A stretch of 64,000 nt of DNA from Gordonia humi (GCF_014197435.1 NZ_JACIFP010000001.1:4092001-4156000); one strand, 5' to 3'; counted from the stretch's first letter, positions 16,368 through 24,847 are shown. The notes: generated from the letters alone by a model not told the origin. Numbers and translations are program-made.

Positions 16368-17435
16368 TCACACGCGTCTCCCCTCGGGTCCGGAGACCTC
16401 GGAGTCGCTCTCGTCCGGCTCGGTCGGTACGAGCTCGGCGAGCCGCTTGATCGTCGTGCGGCTCGCCCCGGTCGCCCTGCTGATCGCGGCATGCGCATCG
16501 CCCGCCGCGATCCCTCGCAGTACAGCCAGGAGCTGCTCCTCAGGCATCCGGCTGTCGCCCCGCTCTCGGAGCACGGCGGCCTCCTGGACAGGGTCGATCA
16601 CCAGCTGTGCACCGGCGTCCTGCGCAGCCCCCGTCGGGGTGTCCAGCAGCGAAGCAGCCTGCTCAGTAGCCGCACCCGACTGCACATCCGGCCGGTGCCG
16701 CAGGGTGAACACCTGTGCGGACTCGCCGTGGCCCTCCTGGACCTGCTGCGCGGGCCCGTCAGCATCGTCGCCACTGGTAGCGGGCACTTGCACAGCAGGC
16801 GTGGCCTGTCCGTGCGCAGGGTGCTGGACAGCTCCCTGCGCAGCTGACGACGTGTCGAGCACCCGCGCGCCCACGTGCTGCCCATGCGCATCACCGGTGC
16901 TCAACTGCGTGGCGACCGGCTGCACAGCGGGTGCGTCGGTCGGCACCGCTTCGGGGGCCGTGGTGAGCACCTGCGCACCAGACTGGTGCGCAGCATGTGC
17001 GGGTTCCTGTGCCTGATCAGCGATGGCTCGCGGCCGGAACAGGGCCACCATGCCGAGGCCGGTGATCACCAACGCATCGATGCCGACCGGCAGCATCGGC
17101 GCGGTCCACCAGCTCATGTTCGCCATCCGACCGAGATCGGAGATGGCCGCGAAGCTCATCGAGAATCCCGTGACAAGGCCCGCCGCCGCTGCGAAGAGGA
17201 CAGCACCCCAGCCCCACGCCAGCCGCGCGTGGCGGGAGCAGAAGACCACCGCCTCGACCGAGAGAGCGAGGATCAGCGGCGGGATCGCCCCGACCCCCAT
17301 AGCGAGCAGCACCTGCACCCGCTCGGCGTTGAGGTAGGCGTGCGCCGCGTTGCAGGCGAGAGACAGTGTGACCGATACGCCCAGCAGGATCCGGGCGTAC
17401 AGGTACGCGTGACGCACGTCGACGTCGTTGCTCAT
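16368..17435 (-). CDS. DUF2637-type membrane protein with C-terminal HTH
   Basis: This 355-residue protein has four hydrophobic segments in the N-terminal 150 residues (about 12 to 32, 40 to 60, 70 to 95, 110 to 135). A long Gln/Ala/Pro-rich linker follows, then a C-terminal HTH-like part (about 300 to 335: LAVLRGIAAGDAHAAI then GASRTTIKRLAEL). DUF2637 proteins are common near tra genes of Streptomyces plasmids and AICEs and are thought to aid plasmid spread. The ATG overlaps the upstream stop (ATGA). The repetitive linker (AQ/HG/QV-rich) is unusually long. Confidence 0.65.
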   Translation of the reverse strand: MSNDVDVRHAYLYARILLGVSVTLSLACNAAHAYLNAERVQVLLAMGVGAIPPLILALSVEAVVFCSRHARLAWGWGAVLFAAAAGLVTGFSMSFAAISDLGRMANMSWWTAPMLPVGIDALVITGLGMVALFRPRAIADQAQEPAHAAHQSGAQVLTTAPEAVPTDAPAVQPVATQLSTGDAHGQHVGARVLDTSSAAQGAVQHPAHGQATPAVQVPATSGDDADGPAQQVQEGHGESAQVFTLRHRPDVQSGAATEQAASLLDTPTGAAQDAGAQLVIDPVQEAAVLRERGDSRMPEEQLLAVLRGIAAGDAHAAISRATGASRTTIKRLAELVPTEPDESDSEVSGPEGRRV

Positions 17436-17797
17436 GCGGCCCCCTTCACGCCGTACATGCCGGCCTCAGACCAGCGCATGAGCAGCACGTTCCCCGCCCT
17501 GGCCTGGATGCGCGCCCACACCGCCTCGGTGTTCACCCACGCCGTCAGCGAGTCCACGTCCGGACCGCCCATGTACGCGTGACAGCGCTGAACCTCGCCC
17601 AGCGCGGTCACCAGTTCGACCCTGCCCATGACGACCTCGTCCAGGGACGTGTCGCGGTGGCGCGCCTCCGCGACTGCGCCGATGACCAGCACGTGCGCCG
17701 CACTGTCCAGCGTCTCGGCAGCGAACTCCATCGCCGACCTGTACATCGCTTCGGCCGCCATCTCGCGCACCACCTCCGGGTACTCGCGCTCGCTCAT
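17432..17797 (-). CDS. hypothetical AICE protein
   Basis: This gene encodes 121 residues from ATG 17797; both ends overlap neighbours by four bases, so it is translationally coupled between the HTH/excisionase gene and the DUF2637 gene. The product is soluble and helical, with no HTH or metal motif that I can see. Its fixed place in the operon suggests a role in control or transfer, but the function is unknown. Confidence 0.5.
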   Translation of the reverse strand: MSEREYPEVVREMAAEAMYRSAMEFAAETLDSAAHVLVIGAVAEARHRDTSLDEVVMGRVELVTALGEVQRCHAYMGGPDVDSLTAWVNTEAVWARIQARAGNVLLMRWSEAGMYGVKGAA

Positions 17798-18039
17798 GCG
17801 GCGCCTCCCATCCGCGCGGTGTCCATGTACTCGATCACCGCGGACCGCCGGATGCGCACAGCCGTACCCACCTTGAACGCTTCGAGCTGGTGGCTCCGAA
17901 CCAGCCTGTACACGGTCTTCTCGCTGACGTGCATCCATTCGGCGACCGCCGGCACCGTCAGCACCTCATCACCCTCATCGTGTCCGGCGGCCTGGCTGCA
18001 CTGCGTGCAGATCCCGCCGAACCTGTAGTCGTGAGACAC
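17794..18039 (-). CDS. excisionase-like HTH protein with Cys pair
   Basis: The 81-residue product starts at GTG 18039 (GAAGGGGGACAGG upstream). It has an N-terminal CTQC pair (residues 11 to 14) and a winged HTH of the excisionase/HTH_17 type (LTVPAVAEWMHVSEKTVYRL then AFKVGTAVRIRRSAVIEYM). It is the best Xis candidate in the element, though it lies 8 kb from the integrase. First gene of a three-gene coupled operon, divergent from the transfer block. A longer start at 18135 has no clear Shine-Dalgarno. Confidence 0.65.
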   Translation of the reverse strand: MSHDYRFGGICTQCSQAAGHDEGDEVLTVPAVAEWMHVSEKTVYRLVRSHQLEAFKVGTAVRIRRSAVIEYMDTARMGGAA

Positions 18040-18295
18040 CCTGTCCCCCTTCGTCAGGGCCCCGCTACCTACACGGGACCACGTGGGACAGATCCGGCAC
18101 CGATACCGGCGAATCCCTCGTAGGACGCGCGACACGCCGACAGGATCTTCGATTTTCTTGTGTGACCTTCGTCACAGTCGCTGGTGGACGCTCTACGCCT
18201 GCGAGGGACCATGAGGGACTGCATTCCCCCGAACCCGTTGTGCGACAGTCACTTTCGCAGTCGACCCGTTCGATCGCGGCGTGCAAGCTGTCGAC
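18040..18295. promoter_or_regulatory. divergent control region between xis-like and transfer operons
   Basis: This 256-bp region separates the two divergent element operons. It contains a perfect TGTGAC-CTTC-GTCACA palindrome (18161 to 18176), four GGGAC words (around 18071 to 18092 and 18206 to 18222; two of them 11 bp apart) and a copy of the TCGACCCGTTCG site (18261 to 18272). It is probably the main switch between maintenance and transfer. No promoter hexamers could be fixed with confidence. Confidence 0.5.
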
Positions 18296-19336
18296 ATGAC
18301 CAATACGACCGAACGGATCGATCGCAGCCGCCTGGTGCGGCGCGTCGCCACCTCCGCCGCGGCCACAGCAACGCTCGTGGCGACGGCCGCGCTCGTCACG
18401 CCCGCCACCGCCACCGCCTGGGATTGCCCCGGCGTCACGGAGGCTCAGCGCGCACTCTGCGCGTCCGAGACCACGACCACCACCCCGGCCCGCTCGTACA
18501 CGGGCGGTGACTCCTGGTCGGACAGGCTCCCGGACCTTGGGTTCGGCGCCGCGATCGGCATCGCGCTCATCATCGGCGGCATCATCGCGCTCTACATGGG
18601 CAAGGGCGGCTCCAGCGCGGGTGCACACACCCCCGACCAGGGCGTCGAGGCCGCGTCCGGTCGTGGAGAGCGCGCGGCGGGCTGGGCATCACTCGGGTTC
18701 GGCGTGATCGCTCTCGGGTGGGGCATCTGGGGCGTGAGCGGCGCGATCCTCGGCGCGTTCATCGGCGTCCCGCTGGTCCTCATCGCCGCCTCCCAGGACA
18801 ACAAGGCCGACCACGAGGTTGCCGGCTACCGGATCGCTCAGCAGCAGTACAACGCGGAGCTGGATCGCGTGCGGCAGATCCCCGTGGTGAAGCCCGGCCA
18901 GTTTGACGACCTGGGCCTGAACATCCCGCAGCAGGTGCAGCCGTTCACTCCTCCGCCCGCCCCCGTGATCAGCCGCGAGGAGGCGTACCGGCTGGGCCGG
19001 AGCAACGGATTCACGGTCCCCGCCGGCAGCGCAGCGGCCTCCCTTCTGGACCAGTACGGCCATGACGGCCCCGCCCGCGCCGGCCTGGACCGCGTCGTCG
19101 AGCAGCTCGGCTGGGGCGCCTGGACCACGCAGGGCGAAGACCGAGTGTGGCAGCCGTACGTCACGCTGCAGGGGGTCTCCTACGACCCCGACGGCGACGC
19201 CGACGTGCGCCTCACGGTCAGCCACGCGACGGTCGACGAGTCCACGATCGCCAAGGCGCTGCCCGCCCTGCTTCGCACCTGGAACGTGCGGACGGCGAGG
19301 TCAGCCGAGAGGGCGGATCGGTCCTGGTCCACGTGA
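18296..19336 (+). CDS. membrane protein of the transfer operon
   Basis: This gene encodes 346 residues from ATG 18296 (GTG 18281 is possible; neither has a clear Shine-Dalgarno). There is an N-terminal signal-like segment ending about TATAWDC, then three hydrophobic helices (about 80 to 100, 124 to 140, 142 to 162), and a soluble C-terminal part of about 170 residues. It heads the operon that continues into a 25-aa peptide and TraB through overlapping stop/start codons, so it is probably a spread or channel partner of TraB. No family recognised. Confidence 0.55.
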   Translation: MTNTTERIDRSRLVRRVATSAAATATLVATAALVTPATATAWDCPGVTEAQRALCASETTTTTPARSYTGGDSWSDRLPDLGFGAAIGIALIIGGIIALYMGKGGSSAGAHTPDQGVEAASGRGERAAGWASLGFGVIALGWGIWGVSGAILGAFIGVPLVLIAASQDNKADHEVAGYRIAQQQYNAELDRVRQIPVVKPGQFDDLGLNIPQQVQPFTPPPAPVISREEAYRLGRSNGFTVPAGSAAASLLDQYGHDGPARAGLDRVVEQLGWGAWTTQGEDRVWQPYVTLQGVSYDPDGDADVRLTVSHATVDESTIAKALPALLRTWNVRTARSAERADRSWST

Positions 19337-19410
19337 CGAATAAGAGCCTCAAGCAGCGCCTGCAGGAGAACCCGCAGGACTCCGACGCCGGAGAGGTCTG
19401 GGACTTCTGA
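19333..19410 (+). CDS. 25-residue coupled peptide before traB
   Basis: GTG 19333 overlaps the upstream TGA (GTGA) and the TGA of this ORF overlaps the traB ATG (TGATG). The peptide is charged, MTNKSLKQRLQ at the N-terminus and ending VWDF. It may be a real small protein or only a translational relay that couples TraB to the membrane protein. The double overlap is the evidence; there is no homology. Confidence 0.4.
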   Translation: MTNKSLKQRLQENPQDSDAGEVWDF

Positions 19411-21509
19411 TGACCGATTTCGTCTTCGGAGCGCCCGCTTCGGCATCGACTCCGACCCCCGAACCCGCGCCCGAGAACCCGCGCACAGAGCCCGCCGAAG
19501 AGGCCGTTCGTGAGGTCCCGCAGGAGCCCGCCGTGAAGGGCGCGCCCGAGGCCCCGCGCGTGTCGCAGGCGCAGCTCCTGGAGCAGCGCGCCGACGAGTT
19601 GGAGGCGCTCTTCCATCGCCTTCCGCAGGCCGGTGACGCGCCCGCCCCCGAGTCCGAGAACCGGCAGCCGACGCGCGGCAAGGACCATGTCGTGGAGCGC
19701 TGGAAGCGCCTGCTGAGCGACCCCGACGCAGCCCGCGCAGCGGGTCTCCCGGCGGGCAGCCGTGTTTGGTTGGAGACCCCTCCCGGCGCGATGGTCGTGC
19801 GCGCCCAGGTGCCTCGCGGTCATGCGCGGAACGCAGTCGCCCGCGCGCTCAAGACGCACGTCGCTCGGATGAGCTGGGGCGAGTACAAGGCCGCCCCGTG
19901 CACGCTCACGGGCGACAGCGGCGAGGAGCAGTTCTACCTCATCAAACGACACTCCGGTGGTGACCTCGCGACGCCTTTCCGGGTCGCCAGTACTACCGCC
20001 GCGAAGTTCTTCGCCGGCGAGGATCGCATGCGCGAGCGGGTGCTCCACACAGCCGGTCTCAGCGTGGATCGTCCCGTGATCCGCGGCGGTCGACACGCCC
20101 TCGACGACACCGGGAAGCCGATGTACAAGCGCATCGTTCCCGAGCTGATGAGCGCCGACGAGTGGGACCGGGGCGTCGAGTTCGTGCTCAAGATGTGCCC
20201 CGGACAGGGCATCACGGACTTCGAGAAGGCGGCCGAGAAGCTGAGCTCGATGTTCCGACGGCCGGTCACCGTGGAGGCTCGCGATCGCGACCTCGTCGCG
20301 ATCCGGCTGACCACTAAGGCCGCTCCGGAACTGCCGAAGAGCGTGTTGCTCAAGCCCTCGATGTTGTACAGGCCGGCCACCGCCGAGCAGGCCGTGAAGA
20401 TCGCCAAGAGGCTGGTGCTTCCGGTGGGTCTCACCCGTGCCGCGGACGGTTCGATCCAGCGCGTCGACGTGACCCCTGCCCTCACCCCGCACGGCGTGGT
20501 GGTGGGCCTCTCCGGGCAGGGCAAGTCTCGGTGGATCCGCACCGCTGCGAGTGCGTGGGCGCTGCAGGGTGGGTGGCTCGCGATCTGTGATCCGAAGGGT
20601 GGCGAGCTGGTCGATCGCTGGCTGCCCGGGTGCGCGCACATCGCCACGAACACGGCGACGATCAGCCGCACCTTGCACTGGGCGCGGACTGAAATGCAGT
20701 CCCGGCTCGCGGTGCAGGACGTGCTGAAGAAGCGCGGCGTCAGTCCGGCGCCGTTCCAGCCGATCCTCGTGCTGTGCGATGAGTTCGGGCAGATGCTGAC
20801 GGAGCTGATCGGCTCCACCGACGCGGCTGATCAGAACGCGGCGAAGGAAATCGTCCGCGTCGTGGTGAAGACCATGCAGGTCGGCCGCTCGGTCGGAATC
20901 CACCTGGCGCTGATCAGCCAGAACGCCAAGGTAGAAAGCCTCCCCGGCACCATTGCGCAGAGCGCTGGATGGCGACTCATCGCCGGCCGCCCGGCCGAGG
21001 GAACGGGCGACAGCGGAATGGTGAACCGGCTCTTTCCGAGCAGCATGAAGACCGCCGCCGGCGAGCTCGGCGACACCATCCCCGGCGGGCAGGCAGGGTA
21101 CGCGCTCCTGGACTGGAACGGCGGTCCGGTGGTGGCTAAGACCTTCTATGGCTACACCCCCGGCGAGGAACCAGAGTCAGCTGAGTTCGCAGACCTGCCG
21201 GCCGAGGTTCTGCAGTCCTGGCGCGACATGCGAACGGCGCTCCAGAGCTCCCCTCCGGTGCGCAGATTCGGCTGGCGGCCGGGTCCCGACACCCCTGCCG
21301 ATTGGCAGGCCCTCAGCCTCTATGCGGGCAAGAAGGGTGACGGTCCGACCGTCAAGAGCCTCGTCCCTGTGTGGCTCGACTCTGTCGGTCCTGATGGCCG
21401 TCCGGTGCCCATCCCGGAGCACCGCGTCTACGACCCGCTGAGCGACGAGTACAGCTCCTCGGGCGAGCCCCTGGACCTCGACCTGCACCTGTCCCCGACC
21501 GCCCTCTGA
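19410..21509 (+). CDS. traB: FtsK/SpoIIIE-like conjugative DNA translocase (TraB type)
   Basis: The 699-residue product has an N-terminal Pro/Glu-rich tail, a middle region, and an FtsK-type ATPase with Walker A GLSGQGKSR (about 366 to 374), the DPKGGEL motif (about 395) and Walker B ILVLCDEFGQ (about 452 to 461), then QVGRSVGIHLALISQ. No N-terminal membrane helices are evident, so anchoring may depend on the upstream membrane protein. In actinomycetes one such protein moves double-stranded DNA between mycelial cells, recognising short repeats (clt/TRS). Two candidate repeat arrays are present nearby. Overlaps the upstream micro-ORF. Confidence 0.88.
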   Translation: MTDFVFGAPASASTPTPEPAPENPRTEPAEEAVREVPQEPAVKGAPEAPRVSQAQLLEQRADELEALFHRLPQAGDAPAPESENRQPTRGKDHVVERWKRLLSDPDAARAAGLPAGSRVWLETPPGAMVVRAQVPRGHARNAVARALKTHVARMSWGEYKAAPCTLTGDSGEEQFYLIKRHSGGDLATPFRVASTTAAKFFAGEDRMRERVLHTAGLSVDRPVIRGGRHALDDTGKPMYKRIVPELMSADEWDRGVEFVLKMCPGQGITDFEKAAEKLSSMFRRPVTVEARDRDLVAIRLTTKAAPELPKSVLLKPSMLYRPATAEQAVKIAKRLVLPVGLTRAADGSIQRVDVTPALTPHGVVVGLSGQGKSRWIRTAASAWALQGGWLAICDPKGGELVDRWLPGCAHIATNTATISRTLHWARTEMQSRLAVQDVLKKRGVSPAPFQPILVLCDEFGQMLTELIGSTDAADQNAAKEIVRVVVKTMQVGRSVGIHLALISQNAKVESLPGTIAQSAGWRLIAGRPAEGTGDSGMVNRLFPSSMKTAAGELGDTIPGGQAGYALLDWNGGPVVAKTFYGYTPGEEPESAEFADLPAEVLQSWRDMRTALQSSPPVRRFGWRPGPDTPADWQALSLYAGKKGDGPTVKSLVPVWLDSVGPDGRPVPIPEHRVYDPLSDEYSSSGEPLDLDLHLSPTAL

Positions 21510-21529
21510 CCTACCAGGAGAACTACGAG

Positions 21530-22078
21530 ATGACCCCCGTCCTGAAGCACCGCGACAAGGTGTCGCAGACCGCCGCCGCCGAGTTGATCCAGGCTGCCGC
21601 GCAGGCCGTGATCGACGCGAACAGCGCGCGTACGAAGGCGCTGGCTGCCGTCGCCAAGAGGCCGGTCGACGCGACCGCCGCCCTCGCCGCGTACCAGCAG
21701 TACGAGCGCGCGCAGACCGCGGTTCAGGAGGCGGAAGCGACGTACATGGCCGTGCTGACCCTCTGGGGAGTCTCCCGTCATGGACTCGCGGCCGCGGTGG
21801 GCTGCCGGCCCGCCACGATCACCCGGCGCATCGGGCAGCACCCGCTCGCGACCGCCCGCGGCATGGATCTCTACCGCCTCGACGGGGGCGGCTGGGGTGT
21901 CCGCTCCCGCGAACCGCAGGCCGTAGACACCGAGAGTGCCCCCAACGCGCGCGCGTGCGCGAGTGCGACCGAACGGGTCGATCACGGGGCAGACCCCGCG
22001 ACCGAACGGGTCGATCACGGCGACGTTGATCCCGCCGTTCTCCGGGCCGCCATCGCCGATGCGATCGAGGGTGCGTGA
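21530..22078 (+). CDS. HTH protein with duplicated operator-like segment
   Basis: The 182-residue product has a helical N-terminal half and an HTH at about 75 to 105 (LTLWGVSRHGLAAAVGCRPA then TITRRIG). Near the C-terminus the peptide ATERVDHG occurs twice, because the DNA holds two copies of CGACCGAACGGGTCGATC (21968 and 22001). The gene starts after AGGAGAACTACGAG and is first of a run of three coupled HTH-type genes after traB. Probably a small DNA-binding regulator. Confidence 0.55.
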   Translation: MTPVLKHRDKVSQTAAAELIQAAAQAVIDANSARTKALAAVAKRPVDATAALAAYQQYERAQTAVQEAEATYMAVLTLWGVSRHGLAAAVGCRPATITRRIGQHPLATARGMDLYRLDGGGWGVRSREPQAVDTESAPNARACASATERVDHGADPATERVDHGDVDPAVLRAAIADAIEGA

Positions 22079-22446
22079 TGGCGTTCCGCACCCCCCGCCC
22101 CGAGCATCGCGCGGAGGCCGCACGTCAGCTGCCGCTCGGCGTGGCCCACTTCGCCGGGCGGCACGACGACGTCGTACGCGCGCTGCTCGCCGCCGCCGAC
22201 GACAGCCGCGGCCCGGTAGACCACGACGCGGTCCTCGCGGCGGTCAAGCACTACCGCGCGCATCGAGCGGCTCTTCGCAGAGTGGAGCTGGACCTGGCCG
22301 AGGTGCTGATCGTTGGCGGTGCCACGCCCGGCAAGGTCTGCGCCCGCCTGGCAATCGGGCGCTCCGCCCTGCAGAAGCGGCTCCGCGCGCGCCTGGGAGA
22401 CGCGCTGATCGGCCCCGGGAAGCCGCCGACGAGGAGGGCTGCCTGA
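22078..22446 (+). CDS. small HTH-type protein
   Basis: This gene encodes 122 residues from ATG 22078, overlapping the upstream stop (TGATG). The C-terminal half has a possible HTH (about 80 to 105: VGGATPGKVCARLAIGRSAL then QKRLRARL). It resembles its two neighbours in having an HTH near the C-terminus, so the three may be distant paralogs. No family assigned. Confidence 0.5.
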   Translation: MAFRTPRPEHRAEAARQLPLGVAHFAGRHDDVVRALLAAADDSRGPVDHDAVLAAVKHYRAHRAALRRVELDLAEVLIVGGATPGKVCARLAIGRSALQKRLRARLGDALIGPGKPPTRRAA

Positions 22447-22817
22447 TGCCGCGCCTGCGAACCGCTACGCCGACGAACCACACCGCTGGAGACGACATCG
22501 CTCGGGTGCTCCTCCGTCAAGCCCGGAGCCGCTGCAACGCGGCTGGCCTTGCCCTGAAGTTGGCCCGCGGCGCGGAGCCCGCCACGGCGCTGGAGAAGCT
22601 CGCCGAGGTACATCAGGTGCACGTCGACCTGGACCGGCTCTGCGTAGAGCTCGCCGGCGCGGCAATCCTCGCCGGCCGGACCGTCGAGTCCGTGGCGGCC
22701 GCGACGGGCATCAGCACCGCGACGCTGACCCGGCGCGTACCCCGCTCGATGACTGCTCTGCGCGGACAGCACCTCGTGCGTGACCAGGCCGCTCCTCACG
22801 GGTGGAGCGCCCGATGA
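22446..22817 (+). CDS. small HTH-type protein
   Basis: This gene encodes 123 residues from ATG 22446 (TGATG overlap). It is helical, and a C-terminal HTH-like segment lies at about 80 to 105 (RTVESVAAATGISTATLTRR). Third of the coupled HTH genes behind traB; likely a regulator or DNA-bending protein that works near the downstream repeat array. Confidence 0.5.
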   Translation: MPRLRTATPTNHTAGDDIARVLLRQARSRCNAAGLALKLARGAEPATALEKLAEVHQVHVDLDRLCVELAGAAILAGRTVESVAAATGISTATLTRRVPRSMTALRGQHLVRDQAAPHGWSAR

Positions 22818-23029
22818 CCCGCGCTACAGCGGGCGCCGCGACGCCGTCCCCCACGACGAGCTCACCCGCCCCATGTCGACTAGGAGGTGCCGAAACAGCC
22901 TCGACCAGGGCTTTTCCCGCCCAGAACCCATCTATCGATCACGCAGACAGGGTTTTCCGATCAGCCGGACACCGAAACCGATCACTCAGACAGGCGAACC
23001 GATCACCCGGACACCCCCTGCCTGCCTGA
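22814..23029 (+). CDS. doubtful coupled small ORF over the repeat array
   Basis: ATG 22814 overlaps the previous TGA (ATGA), continuing the chain of coupled starts. The 71-residue product is Ser/Arg/Pro-rich, and its second half is simply the translation of the 21-bp repeats. It may be a decoy created by the overlap; coding status is doubtful. Confidence 0.25.
   Translation: MTRATAGAATPSPTTSSPAPCRLGGAETASTRAFPAQNPSIDHADRVFRSAGHRNRSLRQANRSPGHPLPA
22936..23016. repeat. 21-bp-phased iteron-like array, clt or origin candidate
   Basis: CGATCA starts at 22936, 22958, 22979 and 23000, so the period is 22, 21 and 21 bp, two helical turns. Each CGATCA is followed alternately by CAGACAGG and CGGACACC words (CGATCAcgCAGACAGG, CGATCAgcCGGACACC, CGATCActCAGACAGG, CGATCAccCGGACACC). 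Lying behind traB and three HTH genes, it is a good candidate for the clt transfer locus or a segregation/origin site. The word CACCCGGA differs by one base from the TraB recognition octamer GACCCGGA that I recall for plasmid pSVH1. Confidence 0.75.
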
Positions 23030-23099
23030 CGGGTTTCGCTACGCCGCCCGCTACAAGCCTCGCTCAATGCGCACCCGCGCAGCAACGAAAGGAATGAAC

Positions 23100-23546
23100 A
23101 TGACCACGAACAAGAACCTGCACCCCGAGCGCGTCGCCCGCCTTCTCGCGGTCGCCGCCGCCACCAACGCCCTCACTGACGACGTGGTGTCCGACGCCGA
23201 GAACATCGTCGAGCTGGTGGACGCCGGTGCCACCCGCTCCAAGGTGACCGCGGCCGTCCAGGCACTCGTCTCCGAGGCGTGGACCCGCGCCGCCCGAGAG
23301 GCCGCGGCGGCCGAGAAGCCGAAGGCCGTCAAGGCCTCCATGGAGCGCCTCCGCGGCGTCGCCGAACTCGAGGACCAGCTCGGCCTCGCACCGGTCGAGA
23401 ACGTGGCGACGGTCGACGCTGATCCGGAGCCGGAGAGCACCCCGGAATCCGACCCGGATCTCGACATGGAGTCCGTCGTGAACGCCGCCGTCGCGGAGGC
23501 CCTGACCGACCCCGATCCGTACTCGAACTACGACCGCACGGCGTAG
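23100..23546 (+). CDS. hypothetical AICE protein
   Basis: This gene encodes 148 residues from ATG 23100 with AAAGGA upstream (ATG 23094 is an alternative). The N-terminal two thirds are helical and Ala-rich; the C-terminal third is acidic (DPEPESTPESDPDLD). No HTH or membrane segment. It follows the repeat array and begins a new group with two lipoproteins. Function unknown. Confidence 0.5.
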   Translation: MTTNKNLHPERVARLLAVAAATNALTDDVVSDAENIVELVDAGATRSKVTAAVQALVSEAWTRAAREAAAAEKPKAVKASMERLRGVAELEDQLGLAPVENVATVDADPEPESTPESDPDLDMESVVNAAVAEALTDPDPYSNYDRTA

Positions 23547-23575
23547 TCGAACGCCCCTAAGAACGGAGCAAGAAC

Positions 23576-24202
23576 ATGAGCAAGAAGACGTGCGTCGCAG
23601 CGTTGGTCGGGACCCTCGCTGTCGCGCTCACCACGGCGTGCACTCCGACCTCCGGACCGGCCGCGCCGTCGAGCAATAGCTCCGCGTCCGCACCGAGCGA
23701 CGGTGCGGTCCGCACCTACCGCAAGGCGCAGGCCAAGGAGGTCATGCGGCAGCTCAAGCTCAACGCTGCGATCGGCATCCCCGGGGAGGTGGACCGCGGC
23801 TACGCGGAGGCCGCCGCCAAGGATCGCGTGCTGTTCGTCTTCTCGTGGGGTGAGGGCTGCTCGTGGGCGCGCACTCCGGACGGCGCACTGTGGCGCTTGC
23901 ACGCCACCGACGGCGGTGCGCTGGTTCGCGATCGGGACGCTGAAGAGGCGTTCCGGAAGGTCCCGGGTCGGGCAGACCTGTGGACCTGTAACCCCGCAGC
24001 GAACATCCCCGCCGCTGATGCGGTCGACGCGACCGATCCGTACCGCTGGGCCGCCGGTGGTTACACCTGGGTGCGCTGGAACGGCGCCATCTACAGCCTG
24101 CCCTCCCCGATCGCGGAGACCGGCACGGCGCTCAGCGTCGCCAAGCCCGCCGAGTACGCGCCTGCGCCCAGCATGAGCCCCTCGGTTCCGACCCCGAACT
24201 AA
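23576..24202 (+). CDS. lipoprotein, unknown
   Basis: The 208-residue product has a signal peptide with a clear lipobox (TTAC, Cys 22) and a Ser/Pro-rich linker. The mature part has several Trp and three or four Cys residues (GEGCSWARTPDG, DLWTCNPA) that could form disulfides. It should sit on the outer face of the cell membrane. It is adjacent to a second lipoprotein of nearly the same length; the pair may be related. Surface exclusion or mating-pair roles are possible but unsupported. Confidence 0.6.
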   Translation: MSKKTCVAALVGTLAVALTTACTPTSGPAAPSSNSSASAPSDGAVRTYRKAQAKEVMRQLKLNAAIGIPGEVDRGYAEAAAKDRVLFVFSWGEGCSWARTPDGALWRLHATDGGALVRDRDAEEAFRKVPGRADLWTCNPAANIPAADAVDATDPYRWAAGGYTWVRWNGAIYSLPSPIAETGTALSVAKPAEYAPAPSMSPSVPTPN

Positions 24203-24217
24203 CGCAAGGAGTACATC

Positions 24218-24847
24218 GTGAAGAAGTCACTCATCGGCGGCATCCTCGCCGTCGCGAGCATCACCACGCTCACCGCGTGCGGCACCTCGACCGGAACGGC
24301 TTCCGCGCCTAGCGGTGGGGCATCTCCGGCCGCGTCCGTACCGGTCCTGCGGGCCAACGATGCGACCTGCGGCAGCCGGCTGGAGCTGCGCACCGGAGAC
24401 GGCAAGGTGTACGCGCTGATGCTCGACGGCGAGCGCGACTTCCGCGTTCTCGATATCACCGAGGAATCGAAGAAGCCGGGCGGCGGATGCTCCCTCGGGC
24501 GCACCATCCCGGGAGCGCCCCAGACGGAGGACAGCACGGGCGCTCAGTCGGCGCGCATCCGCAGCGGCTGGGACACCCAGCTGAACCGCTGCTCGCAGTA
24601 CACCGTCATCGACGGCCGCAGGTGGATCCTCGACGATCCGGGCGCAGCTGGATACCTCGCGCACGGCGGGCACGGGCGCATCCTCGCGGGCGACCCGCGC
24701 TGCGGCGGCGAGCTTCCGATGCAGCCCTACGGCGGCGCCGCGTGCCCTGACCGTGGCCCCGGTTGGCGCTACAGCTGGGACGCCGTCGTCGGGCAGTGCG
24801 TGGCGAACGCCGCCCCGGAGCGTCAGGGCGAACCACAGGGCCGCTGA
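24218..24847 (+). CDS. lipoprotein, unknown
   Basis: The 209-residue product has a signal peptide and lipobox (LTAC, Cys 21). The mature domain has six or more cysteines (ATCGS, GGCSLG, NRCSQY, PRCGG, AACPD, GQCVAN), probably three disulfides, and Trp/Gly-rich segments such as GRRWILDDPG. It is only 15 bp behind the previous lipoprotein gene and is followed by a strong terminator, so the three genes from 23100 form a unit. Function unknown. Confidence 0.6.
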   Translation: MKKSLIGGILAVASITTLTACGTSTGTASAPSGGASPAASVPVLRANDATCGSRLELRTGDGKVYALMLDGERDFRVLDITEESKKPGGGCSLGRTIPGAPQTEDSTGAQSARIRSGWDTQLNRCSQYTVIDGRRWILDDPGAAGYLAHGGHGRILAGDPRCGGELPMQPYGGAACPDRGPGWRYSWDAVVGQCVANAAPERQGEPQGR

